From Maniola hyperantus (lineage: Eukaryota; Arthropoda; Insecta; Lepidoptera; Nymphalidae), in the NCBI RefSeq assembly GCF_902806685.2, contig NC_048550.1, positions 12,319,383-12,383,382 of the forward strand: DNA of 64,000 bases, written 5' to 3'. The notes below the pieces were generated by a model that was given only the letters and a program-made list of their open reading frames with translations, was not told where the DNA came from and did not search any database. This document shows positions 41,441 through 52,075 of this stretch, piece after piece. The translations under genes and the position numbers were made by a program. Position 1 is the stretch's first letter. Each line of letters starts with the position of its first letter.

Positions 41441-44400
41441 GTAAAATCGTTTTATATAATATAATTTATGAAGTCTGCGTTGCTTTAGTGAGTTGCTAAA
41501 GACAAACATAACATGTCCATTCTATTGATTTCATGTCAACCTTGAAAAACTCTGAGATGCTTATTTAATATGACAACATCTGGCCATCCTCTGGCTTTAT
41601 ATAACTACCTCGCTAAAAATCCCGGGTTCGATTCCAGATAGTATAAATCTAATATTGTTTCAATACTAAATAAGTAATAAAAATAATTGTTTTCTCAAGC
41701 TGTAGCATGGTCTTATCTCTACCACCGGTAAAACTACCATAAAACAATATTCCATCCCAAACTGCATTGTCATTTTTAGATAGAGGTCAAGCAAACTAGT
41801 TACTAATAGTTGTTTGTATTTAAAATGTCTATAGTTATTTCTATTTATAATTTTCCAAATGAAACCAACATTGCCTAGTTCTTCTTCCTGGGTTTTTTTT
41901 TGCACTTAAGCATAGCCGTTTGTTGTATGTGAATCTCAGAGGTTGGAATCTTAGGCTGAAATCTAGAGAACAGAGTATGAGGCAGAAAGTAATGTACATC
42001 AACCTTTAGAAAGAGATAGCAGATTTGTAGAGCATTGACTCTGTTGTTGAGACCGACAAAAGTCATATGGGTATGAGTGACAGAGACAATGCTCTACAAA
42101 GCCGAAACGTCATTCTAAAGGCTGATGTGCATTACTTTCTGCCGCGTATTGTACTTACTTTGACTTTACTCAGATGAGGTCACGCTCACTTGGTCGTGTG
42201 ACCCTAGGTATATACCTACAGTGGTGCATCCCTTCGATGACTCCCACGTAAGTCTTATTAGAGGAAGAGATGTCAGAGAAGAGTTTGCACGATAGAAAGA
42301 GGTGTTTGTTAAGTTTTAGGAAGCAGTGCTGTGCAAGCTGAATTGCACTTCATTTAGTTGTAACAATAAAAGTCCAAATGTCAAATGTTTAATTCAAAAT
42401 CCTAATATCCATACTAATATTATAAATGCGAAAGTGTGTCTGTCTGTCTGTCTGTCTGTCTGTCTGCTAGCTTTTCACAACCCAACAGTTTAACCGATTT
42501 TTATGAAATTTGGTACAGAGTTAGCTTACATCCCGGGGAAGGACATAGGCATCTTTTTATCCCGGAAAATTAAAGAGTTCCCACGGGATTCTTGAAAACC
42601 CTAATCCATGCGGACGAAGTCGGGGGCATCATCTAGTAATTTATAAATGTAAAAGTGTGGATGTTTAGATGTTTGTTACTCAATCACGCAAAAATGGCTG
42701 AACGGATTTGGATGAAATTTGAACGGTTGAGCCGCGAAAAGCTAGCAGACAGGCAGACACACTTTCGCATTTATAATACAATACATATTACTATGGATTC
42801 TGCGCTTAGAAGGCAAAGTTAAAACAAGATTATGTCTACATATATTTTTTTACAGATTCTTGGTGCTGGTCATTCTGATGTCAATTCATGTAAAGTTGAA
42901 TATATCCCGCCAAACAGTGCTGACTGCATGGACAGCTTTGGCCCAATGTCCTCTAACTCTCACATCGGTGGGGTCAAGCTGAAGCCCTACATACTGCCGG
43001 TAGAGCATAACGACTATAGGTCTATCTACTCCGTCAATTATACAGTACTGAACATCACGTTTAGCAATATAAAATGGAAAAGTAAGTAATACTTATTATC
43101 ATCATCATCATCATGATCAACCCATCGCCAGCTCACTACAGAGCACGGGTCTCCTCTCAGAGTGAGAAGGGTTTTTGCATAGTGCAGATTGGCAGACTTT
43201 ACACATCTTTGAGAACATTATGGAGAACTTTCAGGCATGCAGGTTTCCTCACGATGTTTTCCTTCACCGTTAAAGCAAGTGATATTCTACCTACATTTAA
43301 ATATTGTCTGTTATATCACAAATATTGCAGTTGACAGAATTAACTTTTTTCATCAAAAATGCGAATTTCTTCCAATGATTATACCCAGTATGCATGCTAA
43401 GAGTTAAAATCAATATCTAAATATATAAAAGGTAAAGGTGACTGACTGACTGACTGACTGACTGATCTATCAACACATAGCTCAAACTACTGGACGAATC
43501 TGGCTGAAATTTGGCATGCAGATAGCTATTATGACGTAGGCATCCGCTAAGAAAGGATTTTTGACACTTCAACCCCTAAAGGGGTGAAATAGGGGTTTGA
43601 AATTTGTGTAGTCCACGTGGACGAAGTCGCGAGCATAAGCTAGTTATGATTATGATTTAATTTATGATAATAACAATTATTTCCAGCCATGAAATTCCGT
43701 TTCCAAAACCACAAGAATGTGGAGAGCCACTGCAGGAACATCGTGATATCCAACAAGGTGACCATCAACGACCAGTCAGTTCTGTACTATGACTGCTACT
43801 GGTCCCTCACAGATGGAAACTACAATGGGCAGAGCCATATACTGGACTTTGAGGCATCTGATGATTATGTTGTCAACCGGGGGCAGTATTACTTCAATAT
43901 ACCTACCGCAGAGATGCTGAGTGAGTTTTTATCACTACAACTTCGTCCGCGTGGCTTTACGTTTTTCAAAATCCCTCAGGAACTCTTTGATTTTCCGGGA
44001 TAAAAAGTACCATATGCGTTAATCCAGAGTACAATCTATCTCCATTCCAAATTTCCTCCAGCCAAATCCGTCCAGTAGTTTTTGCGTGATTGAGTAACAA
44101 ACATCCAAACATCCACACTTTCATATTTATCACATTATTAGGATTAGGATCACACTAATTATTATGTAGGTGAACGTGTGTGTGTGTATGTGTATATGTT
44201 TGTTACTCTTTTACATACACATAGGCTATTATCCTGGAAAATCAATAAGTTCCCACAGGATTTTTAAAGAACCTATATTGACGCGAACAAAGTCGCGGGA
44301 AGCGGCTAGTAAAAAATTTAAGTCCACTGTCTGTTTACACAGAACCATCAGTGCATGAGTCCGACTCGTATTTGGCTGGCTTTAGACGGTATAATTAGAA

Positions 44401-47400
44401 CGCTAGCAAGAACTTAGCGCTATTACTATACTACCTAAACACAATAATTATTTGCCTTATACCTTGTAGTTTTAGTGATTTAGTATTTTTCAAACCTGCA
44501 ATGTATAGTGCGCAAAACTCGGGGTCAATGCCCCACCTACGCGGCATTGACTCCGCGGCGCCTAACTACGCAACGTTCGTTGACCTCTAGCGGCAGCCAG
44601 ACGTTTTATTCGCAATACATTGTGCACTTTTAATAAACTTAGGTTTTTTCTATTTATTTTTTCGCTTTTTTTGTGGTATCGTATCAGTAATCATCAGTAC
44701 TATCAACTGTCTTCGTTTTTGCTAGCGTTCTACTTACACCATATATATTACTAGCTGATGCAATTGCAGACCCATGCAAAAAATCACGTCTATTCGTTGC
44801 TCCGTTGCGACGTAATTGAAGGACAAACTAATAAACCAACAAACAAACACACTTATAACACACATTTATAATATGGGTAGTGATAAAGTTTTCTAACATT
44901 GTTATAGGTCCAACAATAACCGAGAAGGATTGGAAACCGTTTGTATACATAGAAAATTTGACAAACTCAATGAAACTACACATAATGCCCCCGCCGGCCC
45001 AGCTCAGGATCACGGCTTACCAGATAAGCATCATGAAAGAGTGCGACAAGGGCACCCAGTGTAATGAAACTGTCAAACACACCACTGTCAAAATGAGTAA
45101 TGACTCCCAAGAAGTGACATATGACTACAGTTGGCCAATCAAAGCCGGGTCGTACTATTTCGTTGTGACCCCAATGCATGATAAGTGTCAAAGTGGGGAA
45201 GTCAAGTGTCAGTTTGTGAAAAGCCCCAAAATTGTCATCAGTAAGTGTCAATTAAAATTAAATTTATTGGATAATGGCACCGATTCTAAGCACAACCTAA
45301 TTTTAGAGTATTCGCACCCTCTTCTTACTATTGTAATATGAAAAGGACAGAAGCAGTTTGACATTTCTAAATTTAATTTTTAGATGGTAAAACCCGTGAT
45401 TTTAGCACGCACTCGCGAACCTACTGTTTAAATTTGTATTGTGCACTAAAATTTAGACTCTTTAAATGTGAAAGTCATGTTCCGTTCCTTTTTTAGCATT
45501 ACTAAAAAGAAAAGGATGCAGATACTCTAAATTTAGTTTAGAGAGAGACTAGAGAATCGGGGCCATTATTACATATTACATATTAAATTACATATAAGGA
45601 ACACAAAAAATACTTATAATACAGATAAAAAACAAGTAACAACAATTAAGTAGACCTAGGTCTAGTAGACGTATGAATGGGCAACCCCTGCACTAGTAAA
45701 CACTGTATTACAGTGGGTTGCCTTCTCCATTTCTAAAAACTTGAATAAATGTTATTACAATTTTGTGCGCTAAGGTCGGACATGTTATACCTGTGTCTAT
45801 TACAAGTGATAGATGATTATTTAATAATTAACCGCATTACTCAGAGTCGCTAATCGTTACTTAAGATTGAGTTAAAACAAGACAGATTTATGTGAGAGAT
45901 GTAACTCTGTCTCGTTTTAACTAAACTTAAGTAACGATTAAGCGACTCTGAGTACGGCTGTTAGTCATTTAAGTAAAGTAAAGAAAAATGCACAGAAGCA
46001 AAGCTTCTACACATTTTTCGGTGCAAGAATTTTGACTGATCTGGTCTGGTCTGGTCCAGTCCAGTCAATCTATACTAATAAATTAAATTGAAGTGTCTGT
46101 CTGTAATTTCGAAATAACTACCTCATATTAAGTTCATATGGTTATTTGAACTGTACCATAACTGAATCACACGTTTTTAAAATTTTTGTCTGTCTGTTTG
46201 AATGGGCTAATCTTCGGAACGGCTGAACCTATTTTGAAGGGACTTTCACTGAGAAGTAGAGGATTATATAAGGAGTAACATAAGCTACTTTTTAACCTAC
46301 TTTTAAAAAGGAGGAGTTGTGTTTTATGTACACCGAAATCTCCGAGATATCTGAACCGCGGGGTGATTACGTAAAACGTTGCAGTAGCGACAGCAACGCG
46401 ACAGCAGTAGCAATGTGACAGTACATTTGCTGTCTCTCTTCTTCTTATTTTGCTTTGTGGCTATTGCTGTCTTTCTCTAGCCGGACGTTTGACAGCAATG
46501 ATCGCGAGATTTACGCCTGCCGCGAGATACGTAGTCACCCCGCCGAATTTCTATTGAGATTGCTTTCTTGAGTGTGTTTCGAAGAAATTAACTGTACAAT
46601 GGTACTGATTCTGAGCACAACCTAATTTTAGAGTATTTGCATCCTCTTCTTACTAATGTAATATGAAAAGGACAGACGCAGTTTGGCAGTTATAAATTTA
46701 ATCTTTAGAGGGTAAAACCCGTGGTATTAGCGCACAGTCGCGAGCCTACTGTTTAAATTTGTAGCGTACACTAAAATTTAGAGTCTTTAAATGTAAAGTT
46801 CATGTTCTGTCCCTTTTTAGCATTGTTAAAAAGAAAAGGATGCAGATACTCTAAATTAAGTTTAGAGAAAGACAACGGAATCGGTGCCAGTGACGTTTTT
46901 TCTACATGAACAATTTTTCTATTTGTATTCCAGGTGTGCAAGCCCACCAGACCCTGAACATCTGTATCGCCAGCATCACTGCGCTGGTGGTGGCTACTCT
47001 GTTCGCCTACTACATCGTGCTGCGCGTAATACGACGCTACTGGTGCAAGGAATATGGACAAGGTAACAATAACCGCATATCTTTTTTAGGGTTCTGTACC
47101 TCAAAAGGAACAAAAGAACCCTTATAGGATCCCTTTGTTGTCTAAACAGACAAGTCCGTCTGTTAACGGTGAAGGAAAACATCGTGAGGAAACCTGCATG
47201 CCAGAAAGTTCTCTATAATATTCTCAAAGGTGTGTGAAGTCTGCCAGTCCACACTTGGCTCACTCAATCACTCTGAGAGGAGACTCATGCTCTGTAGTGA
47301 GCCGGCGATGGATTGATCATGATGATCTAATTATTTTTTGATCTTTTTGTTTTCAGAAATCCCTCCACCAACCAAAGTGCTAGTGATATATTCACCGGCG

Positions 47401-47958
47401 AACCGTTTACACGCGGAATGCGTGGCCTCGTTCGTGACCTACCTCCGTAGCGAATACGGTCTAGACGTTATGTACGACGGCGATATCTCTCTAACGAGCC
47501 ACGAAGACCCGTACTACTGGGCTGAGGACGCAATAAAACTAGCTTCACATATCATGTACATAGTCGGCCCTGCAGAAAACGCTAATCTATACAACAATAT
47601 ATACGACAAACCTATCAACGCACACACAAACGTCGATATCCTACTCCTATCATTACTAAAAGCGGTCCGAGCTTCAAGATGCCAGAAGGACATAATGAAC
47701 GTATTCTTCGAACACTCAAACGGCTCAGTACCGATCGAAACTAAACATGACAAAGTCTTTTTCCTACTCAAAGATTGGCAGAAACTCATCGCCCATCTAT
47801 CAAAGAATTTGCTGCCGAAGAAACAGATCATGAGAACGGAAAAAGGCAAATGCTTTCTTGAAGATTTGTCGAGGGCCAAGAAATTGTTGAATGGTAGGAA
47901 CGATGACGTCATAGTACGATGTGAGAAGGGATTTGTTGAGAAGAAAGTGCTCCTGTAA
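41330..47958 (+). CDS. SEFIR-domain transmembrane receptor B (IL-17-receptor-like), six exons
   Basis: Exons 41330-41440, 42856-43081, 43687-43920, 44908-45240, 46934-47062 and 47357-47958 join in phase to 544 residues. The layout equals receptor A: signal peptide (MEFQFIIFLVFFVLHYVSG), Cys-containing ectodomain encoded by three exons, one membrane span (SITALVVATLFAYYIVLRVI) followed by RRYWCK, then a SEFIR domain (PTKVLVIYSPANRLHAECV, TYLRSEYGLD, WAEDAIKLASHIMYIVGP). Relative to A, exon 6 has an insertion after AENANL (YNNIYDKPINAHTNV) and a longer C-terminus ending CEKGFVEKKVLL. Identical splice phases (0,1,1,1,1) and adjacency show tandem duplication. Exon-6 fragments follow downstream. 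Probable role: surface receptor signalling through SEFIR-SEFIR contact with an Act1/CIKS-type adaptor; this is family knowledge, not shown here. Confidence 0.9.
41978..42152. mobile_element. Family E foldback MITE
   Basis: 'ggcagaaagtaatgtacatc' and 'gatgtgcattactttctgcc' ends; arms 'tttgtagagcattgactctg' and 'gagacaatgctctacaaag'. Confidence 0.85.
42408..42637 (+). repeat. Family B repeat, full length
   Basis: 'ccatactaatattataaatg', a (GTCT)7 run, 'ccggaaaattaaagagttcc' and the end 'cggacgaagtcgggggcatc' then 'atctagt'. Confidence 0.8.
42640..42790. repeat. Second family B-like fragment
   Basis: Directly after the full copy: 'ttataaatgtaaaagtgtgg' begins it and '(cagacagg)cagacacactttcgc' ends it, an inverted pair of terminal pieces. 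Confidence 0.6.
42856..43081 (+). CDS. Receptor B exon 2
   Basis: Acceptor 'tttttacag', donor AAA|GTAAGT. Encodes SADCMDSFGPMSSNSHIGGV and ends VLNITFSNIKWK; same phase and cysteine positions as receptor A exon 2. Confidence 0.88.
43093..43310 (-). mobile_element. SINE family 2, body
   Basis: (ATC)n at its start, 'cgccagctcactacagagca' and 'cctcacgatgttttccttca' match the reverse complement of 47155-47330. The tRNA-like head is missing. Confidence 0.7.
43413..43644 (+). repeat. Family A repeat
   Basis: Full copy from the (GACT)n head to 'gcgagcataagctagt', ending about 40 bp before receptor B exon 3. Confidence 0.8.
43687..43920 (+). CDS. Receptor B exon 3
   Basis: Acceptor 'atttccag', donor CTGA|GTGAGT. 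Contains CRNIVISNKVTINDQ, VLYYDCYWSLTDGNYNG and the NRGQYYFNIPTAEML end. An ORF that continues past the donor reads into repeat sequence and is not coding. Confidence 0.9.
43930..44150 (-). repeat. Family B repeat
   Basis: 'aacttcgtccgcgtggcttt' to 'acatccacactttcatattt'; starts about 10 bp after the exon 3 donor of receptor B. Confidence 0.7.
44390..44745. mobile_element. Mariner-type MITE (family D), ends eroded
   Basis: 'aattagaacgctagcaagaa' to 'tgctagcgttctacttacac'; the centre 'aatgtatagtgcgcaaaact' is conserved. Confidence 0.75.
44752..44878 (-). repeat. Family B-like fragment
   Basis: 'actagctgatgcaattgcag', 'tcgttgctccgttgcgacgt' and 'caaacacacttataacacac' are a rearranged short copy, ending about 30 bp before receptor B exon 4. 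Confidence 0.6.
44908..45240 (+). CDS. Receptor B exon 4
   Basis: Acceptor 'tgttatag', donor ATCA|GTAAGT. Encodes DWKPFVYIENL, IMPPPAQLRITAYQISI, VTYDYSWPIKAGSYYFVVT and CQSGEVKCQFVKSP, parallel to receptor A. Confidence 0.9.
45276..45566. mobile_element. Family G MITE (~290 bp)
   Basis: 'ggcaccgattctaagcacaa' at the left and 'agagaatcggggcc' at the right are inverted; 'aaaaggacagaagcagtttg' and its partner 'ttccgttccttttttagcat' lie inside. Also at 46597 and 49640. Confidence 0.7.
45836..45958. mobile_element. Family F hairpin MITE (~123 bp)
   Basis: 'actcagagtcgctaatcgtt' and 'aacgattaagcgactctgag' are inverted, and most of each half pairs (arm word acttaag; 'gagacagattt' region). Other copies at 51607 and 54610. 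Confidence 0.8.
46070..46310 (+). repeat. Helitron-like repeat, family B-related
   Basis: 'tatactaataaattaaattg', '(gtctgtctg)taatttcgaa' and 'cttcggaacggctgaaccta' match the inverted copy at 37795-38045. Confidence 0.65.
46597..46887. mobile_element. Family G MITE
   Basis: 'tggtactgattctgagcaca' to 'gacaacggaatcggtgcca'; nearly colinear with 45276-45566. It ends about 45 bp before receptor B exon 5. Confidence 0.75.
46934..47062 (+). CDS. Receptor B exon 5: transmembrane span
   Basis: Acceptor 'tattccag', donor CAAG|GTAACA. A hydrophobic stretch of about 22 residues precedes RRYWCKEYGQ. Confidence 0.88.
47155..47330 (+). mobile_element. SINE family 2, tail half
   Basis: 'cggtgaaggaaaacatcgtg' to 'gagccggcgatggattgatc' and ATGATGATC; ends about 25 bp before the exon 6 acceptor of receptor B. 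Confidence 0.7.
47357..47958 (+). CDS. Receptor B exon 6: SEFIR domain and C-terminus
   Basis: Acceptor 'gttttcag', stop TAA at 47956-47958. Complete SEFIR domain, then DKVFFLLKDWQKLIAHLSKN and LLPKKQIMRTEKGKCF. Copied in part at 48064-48482. Confidence 0.93.
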
Positions 47959-47971
47959 ATGTTGGCTCAAC

Positions 47972-48570
47972 ATTGGTTCAAGTGTCATAAGTGTTTTACT
48001 GGCCAAATGTTGGTTCAAGTGTCATAACCAGTATTTTATTGGCTAAATATTGGTTCAAGACACAACAAAGCTCGCTTCATATATCATGTACATAGTCGGC
48101 CCTGCAGAAAACGCTAATCTACAACAATATATACGACAAACCTATCAACGCACACACAAACGTCGATATCCTACTCCTATCATTACTAAAAGCGGTCCAA
48201 GCTTCAAGATGCCAGAAGGACATAATGAACGTATTATTCGAACATTCAAATGGCTCAGTACCGATCGAAACTAAACACGACAAAGTCTTTTTCCTACTCA
48301 AAGATTGGCAGAAACTCATCGCCCATCTATCAAAGAATTTGCTGCCGAAGAAACAGGTCATGGGAACGGAAAAAGGCTTTCTTGAAGATTTGTCGAGGGC
48401 CAAGAAATTGTTGAATGGTAGGAACGATGACGTCATAGTACGATGTGAGAAGGGATTTGTTGAGAAGAAAGTGCTCCTGTAAATGTTGGTTCAAGTGTCA
48501 TAACCAGTATTTTATTGGACAAATATTGGTTCAAGTGTCATGACCAGTAATTTATTGGCCAAAGTGGTAT
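47972..48570 (+). repeat. ~39-bp 3'-flank minisatellite
   Basis: 'ttggttcaagtgtcataacc' followed by 'agtattttattggccaaat' recurs at about 47973, 48010, 48050 (partial), 48487 and 48527. It brackets the duplicated SEFIR exon, so the duplication boundaries lie in this repeat. Confidence 0.75.
48064..48482 (+). pseudogene. Partial duplicate of receptor B SEFIR exon
   Basis: From 'atcatgtacatagtcggccc' onward it copies about 47540-47958 with few changes. A 2-bp loss in the 'aatctatacaac' region (now 'aatctacaac') shifts the frame, and a 6-bp in-frame loss removes part of the KGKCF segment. It lacks the N-terminal half of the SEFIR domain, an acceptor and upstream exons. The reading frame from 48225 to the stop is still open, so decay is recent. 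Confidence 0.85.
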
Positions 48571-48639
48571 TGGTGATTAGAAATCTTCACAATTTCACAC
48601 AGTTTACATCATTGGCTTTGTTGATAACTCCAATCTATG

Positions 48640-48800
48640 TAACAAACCTATCAATGCACACAATAATGTTGACTTTCTGCCAAATGTTTTCTCGAAAATT
48701 TATCGAGGGCCAAGAAATTTTTGAAGAGAAGAAAATAATTATGATGCTGTCATAGTTCGGTGTGAGAAAGGCTTCGTTGAGAAGAAAGTACCTCCTGTAA
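48640..48800 (+). pseudogene. Older fragment of the SEFIR exon
   Basis: 'aacaaacctatcaatgcaca', 'cgagggccaagaaatttttg' and 'gttgagaagaaagta' recall the C-terminal third of receptor B exon 6, with large internal losses. It is the oldest of the three downstream repeats of this exon. Confidence 0.65.
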
Positions 48801-48980
48801 ATGTTGATTCAAATGTTATGGGTAGGTAAAGTTTGACCAAATATAGGTCCAAGTGTCATGACCATTTAATTGGTCATTTTGATATTAGGAATCGCTGCTT
48901 TTGTGGATGACAGCGCTTCTGCTAAAGAAGCAAGCTGCATTTTACAATCTTTTGTGACTGTGATCTTAAACAGCTCCAAA

Positions 48981-49020
48981 GAAAGCATTGGGCCAGTATG
49001 AACACTGGCCCAATGCTTTC
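48981..49020. repeat. Perfect 17-bp stem, 6-nt loop hairpin
   Basis: Arms 48981-48997 and 49004-49020 are exact reverse complements (core ttgggccagt). Downstream of the SEFIR fragments. Confidence 0.92.
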
Positions 49021-49249
49021 AGCCAATGTGTGAATCCTTGCTTGCAAAGATTCAAGATGTTTGTACTTTGTATAAAAACCACACAATTCGGAAAAGCGCT
49101 GGTCGCATACAGAAAATATTCGGGAAGTGGACAGTGGCCTTTTATAAATTAGCTGAATGTGTTGGGCCAATGTGTCCTAGGATATTTAGATGTTTGAAAA
49201 TCAACATGGTCACATCATAGTCAACTTAGATCAAATCTTTTCCCAGTGT

Positions 49250-49623
49250 TTTTTTTGTGAACTATTAAATATATTTCTTTATTTTTGCTAATAAAGGTAA
49301 ACAGGCACATTAGTATAGTAAAAAAAACGCGAAAAATAAATTTAAAAAAAACCTATTTTTTGTAAAATTTCACGATATATTGCAAATTAAAACATCTGAC
49401 TGACGATAGAGGTCAACGAACGTTGCATAAGTAGGCCATTCGGAGTCAATGCCGCGTTGTAGGTGGGGCATTGGCCCGAGTTTTGCACGCTATACATTGC
49501 GGGTTTGAAAAATAGTAAATAACTAAAACTACAAAATGAGACAAATGGTTATAGGTATTGGATTCTGTTTAGATAGTATAACAATAACGCTAAGTTTTTG
49601 CTAGCGTTCTGGTTACACCCGGT
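49250..49623. mobile_element. Mariner-type MITE (family D), reverse copy
   Basis: 'gcgaaaaataaatttaaaaa', 'cgagttttgcacgctataca' and the end 'gctagcgttctggttacacc' place it in family D. Confidence 0.75.
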
Positions 49624-49639
49624 ATATAGAAACATTACA

Positions 49640-49920
49640 ATGGTACTGATTCTGAGCACAACAAAATTTTAGAGTATTCGCATCCTCTTCGTACTACCGC
49701 AATATGAAAAGGACAGATATAGTTTGACAGTTTTAAATTTAATTTAGAGCTGTCAATCCTAGTGACTTTAGCTGCCAGCCTATTGTTTAAATTTGTTGCG
49801 TGCACTAAAATTTAGTCTTTAAATGTAAAGTTCATGTTTCGTCCTTTTTTAGCAATATTATAGAGAAAAAGATGCAGATAATCTAAATTTTGTTTAGAGA
49901 AAGACAACAGAATCAGCGCC
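49640..49920. mobile_element. Family G MITE
   Basis: 'ggtactgattctgagcacaa' to 'agaaagacaacagaatcagc', about 280 bp, directly after a family D copy. Confidence 0.7.
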
Positions 49921-50013
49921 AATATTATCTTTGATTTAAAACTATTTTGGTTCATGGCCGCAAAGCGGGTAAATTATGGCCGATTACCTTTATTGTGAAC
50001 TATTTTATCGTCG

Positions 50014-50100
50014 TCAACTGATGGACGTCCACTGCTGGGCATAGTGGGCAATTCCACACGCCGCCGCCATTCAGCGGTTTCCCGCGGCTTGTTTGATGTT
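50014..50100 (-). mobile_element. RTE-type LINE tail fragment
   Basis: 'gtccactgctgggcatagtg' and 'ccacacgccgccgccattca' match, with changes, the 10254-10330 part of the RTE fragment. Confidence 0.55.
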
Positions 50101-50267
50101 ATTTATACCTATTTATAGTATATTTGTTAAAGACGATGCGTCTAGTTCAGTGAAATACTCGTAAAACGTGTTAAATGTAACTAAAAAGTGAGTGAAACTA
50201 AAGTGACTAGAACTACAGTGTCGAGAATATCTAACTTAAAAAAAAACCACTTGATATACCTATAAGT

Positions 50268-50690
50268 CCTGCAAATAGCTATTGCGCTAGAACCATGTCT
50301 TGAAAACGACACCCATGTAAATTTTTTGTAAAAAAATCCTTGTCCGCCATCTTGTATTTGAAAATAAATGTCATCCCGGAAAAGTGCACATTCAGTTAAC
50401 ACTTGTTACACACGCAATATGTAGGTGTGACTCAAAGGGTCAACTAAACAAGTTAACAGTTGTCCCATTGAGTAACAGTGTGACTTAACGGGACAACTAT
50501 TTTTAAAAATTCCCGTTGAGTAACAGTGTTGCACGCGGGGGTGTGACTCAACGGGAATAACCCTTATTAACATCGAAATGACGTCATTTTGACGTCAGCC
50601 GAAATAAAAATATACCATCAGTTCGAAACTTCAGTCTAGTGCTGACGTCACTAAAATGGCGGCCACGTGCATTAGCAATTTGCGGGACAT
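50268..50690. repeat. Family H repeat split by an insertion
   Basis: The left end 'aagtcctgcaaatagctatt' and the right half 'cattaacatcgaaatgacgtc...tttgcgggac' flank about 270 bp of foreign sequence (about 50300-50570). The insert ends 'gtgactcaacgggaataacc', a word also found at 15528-15547. Confidence 0.7.
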
Positions 50691-51606
50691 ATCTATGTAT
50701 ATAATATATTGTAAGATGTTGTCTACTTTTATTGATATTAAAGTATTCTCTGTAACACTTGGATACTCTTTTGGTGGGTGTTTATATTTTTCTATAATGC
50801 ATATTATTACACAGAATGCTTCAATATTAGAACGCGATATTAATCATATTATTGTATGTACTTGTTATTGTACAGTCTATTTTTTAGGAGGTAGCTTAAT
50901 TTTTTCATCTTCAAAAAGTTTTCTGCCCACTTATTGCTGAATTTTTTGGAGGTTTTATTTTATTATTTTATCCAAAATCCAAAAAAAAAATAATTACACA
51001 TGTCTTGCGCCGCCTAAAACTGGTGGCTCTCTTCATCATCTCTTAAAAAATAGGCTTTTGTATAATATTTTTATGGTTATATGTATATCGTTGTAATAAT
51101 TCTACCCAGTTATATATTAGCTAAGTTTTCATATTGATATGCCAACCCACTTATGAGTAATGGTTGATATAATTTATTATTAGTTGTACATTTGTTTTAA
51201 TTTGACAGGTCTTTATAGTAGTGCTATCCTTTTCACAGTGATCCATTAGGAAAAGAAAAGCACCACTGAGGAATGAATTGAAATATAGGCAGCTATCGTT
51301 TTAATATTCTATTTGTAATATTAAATGCATAATGAAAATATATAGGATAAATATATTTACACACAATTTTTTTTATTATCTTACATATAAGATTTATTAT
51401 CGATTAAAACATTATCAATAATTATTTTGATATGTAAAAAACATTAATTAATATTTCATTTTAATATGTTAGCTGAACTGATTTGATAAGTAATTATTAC
51501 GTCATATATATAGTGCATATTTTTTAGTTTTTGTATATTTTTAAAATTTAAACACAACAGTGGAGTGGTGTATTAATATGCTGTAACGTACTACTTATAT
51601 TAATAA

Positions 51607-51742
51607 CCGCCGTACTCAGAGTCGCTAATCGTTATACATAAGATTGCGTTAAAACGAGACAGATTTATGTGAGAGATATTATAGCTCTGTCTCGTTTTAA
51701 CTAAACTTAAGTAACGATTTATCGACTCTGAGTACGGCTGTA
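51607..51742. mobile_element. Family F hairpin MITE
   Basis: 'gccgtactcagagtcgctaa' to 'atcgactctgagtacggc', nearly full palindrome. Confidence 0.85.
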
Positions 51743-51856
51743 AGAGGCTAAGACTTAAGTTGGCCACACCACTCAAAAATCACAAAAACTTTAATCCATG
51801 GTTTAAACAGCATAAGTTACGTCAGTTTAAACCACGTCTAGTTTTTTTATTGGTAA

Positions 51857-52075
51857 CTAGCTGATGCCCGCGACTTCGTCCGCGTGGATTTACATTTTTC
51901 AAATTCCCGCGGGAACTCTTTGATTTTCCGGGATAAAAAGTAGCCTATGTGTCAATCCAGGGTATAATCTATCTTGATTCCAAATTTCATCCAAATCCGT
52001 TCAGCCATTTTTGCGTGATTGAGTAACAAACATCCAAACATCCACACTTTCACATTTATAATATTAGTAGGATAG
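51857..52075 (-). repeat. Family B repeat
   Basis: 'actagctgatgcccgcgact' to 'acatttataatattagtagg', the cleanest minus-oriented copy. Confidence 0.8.
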
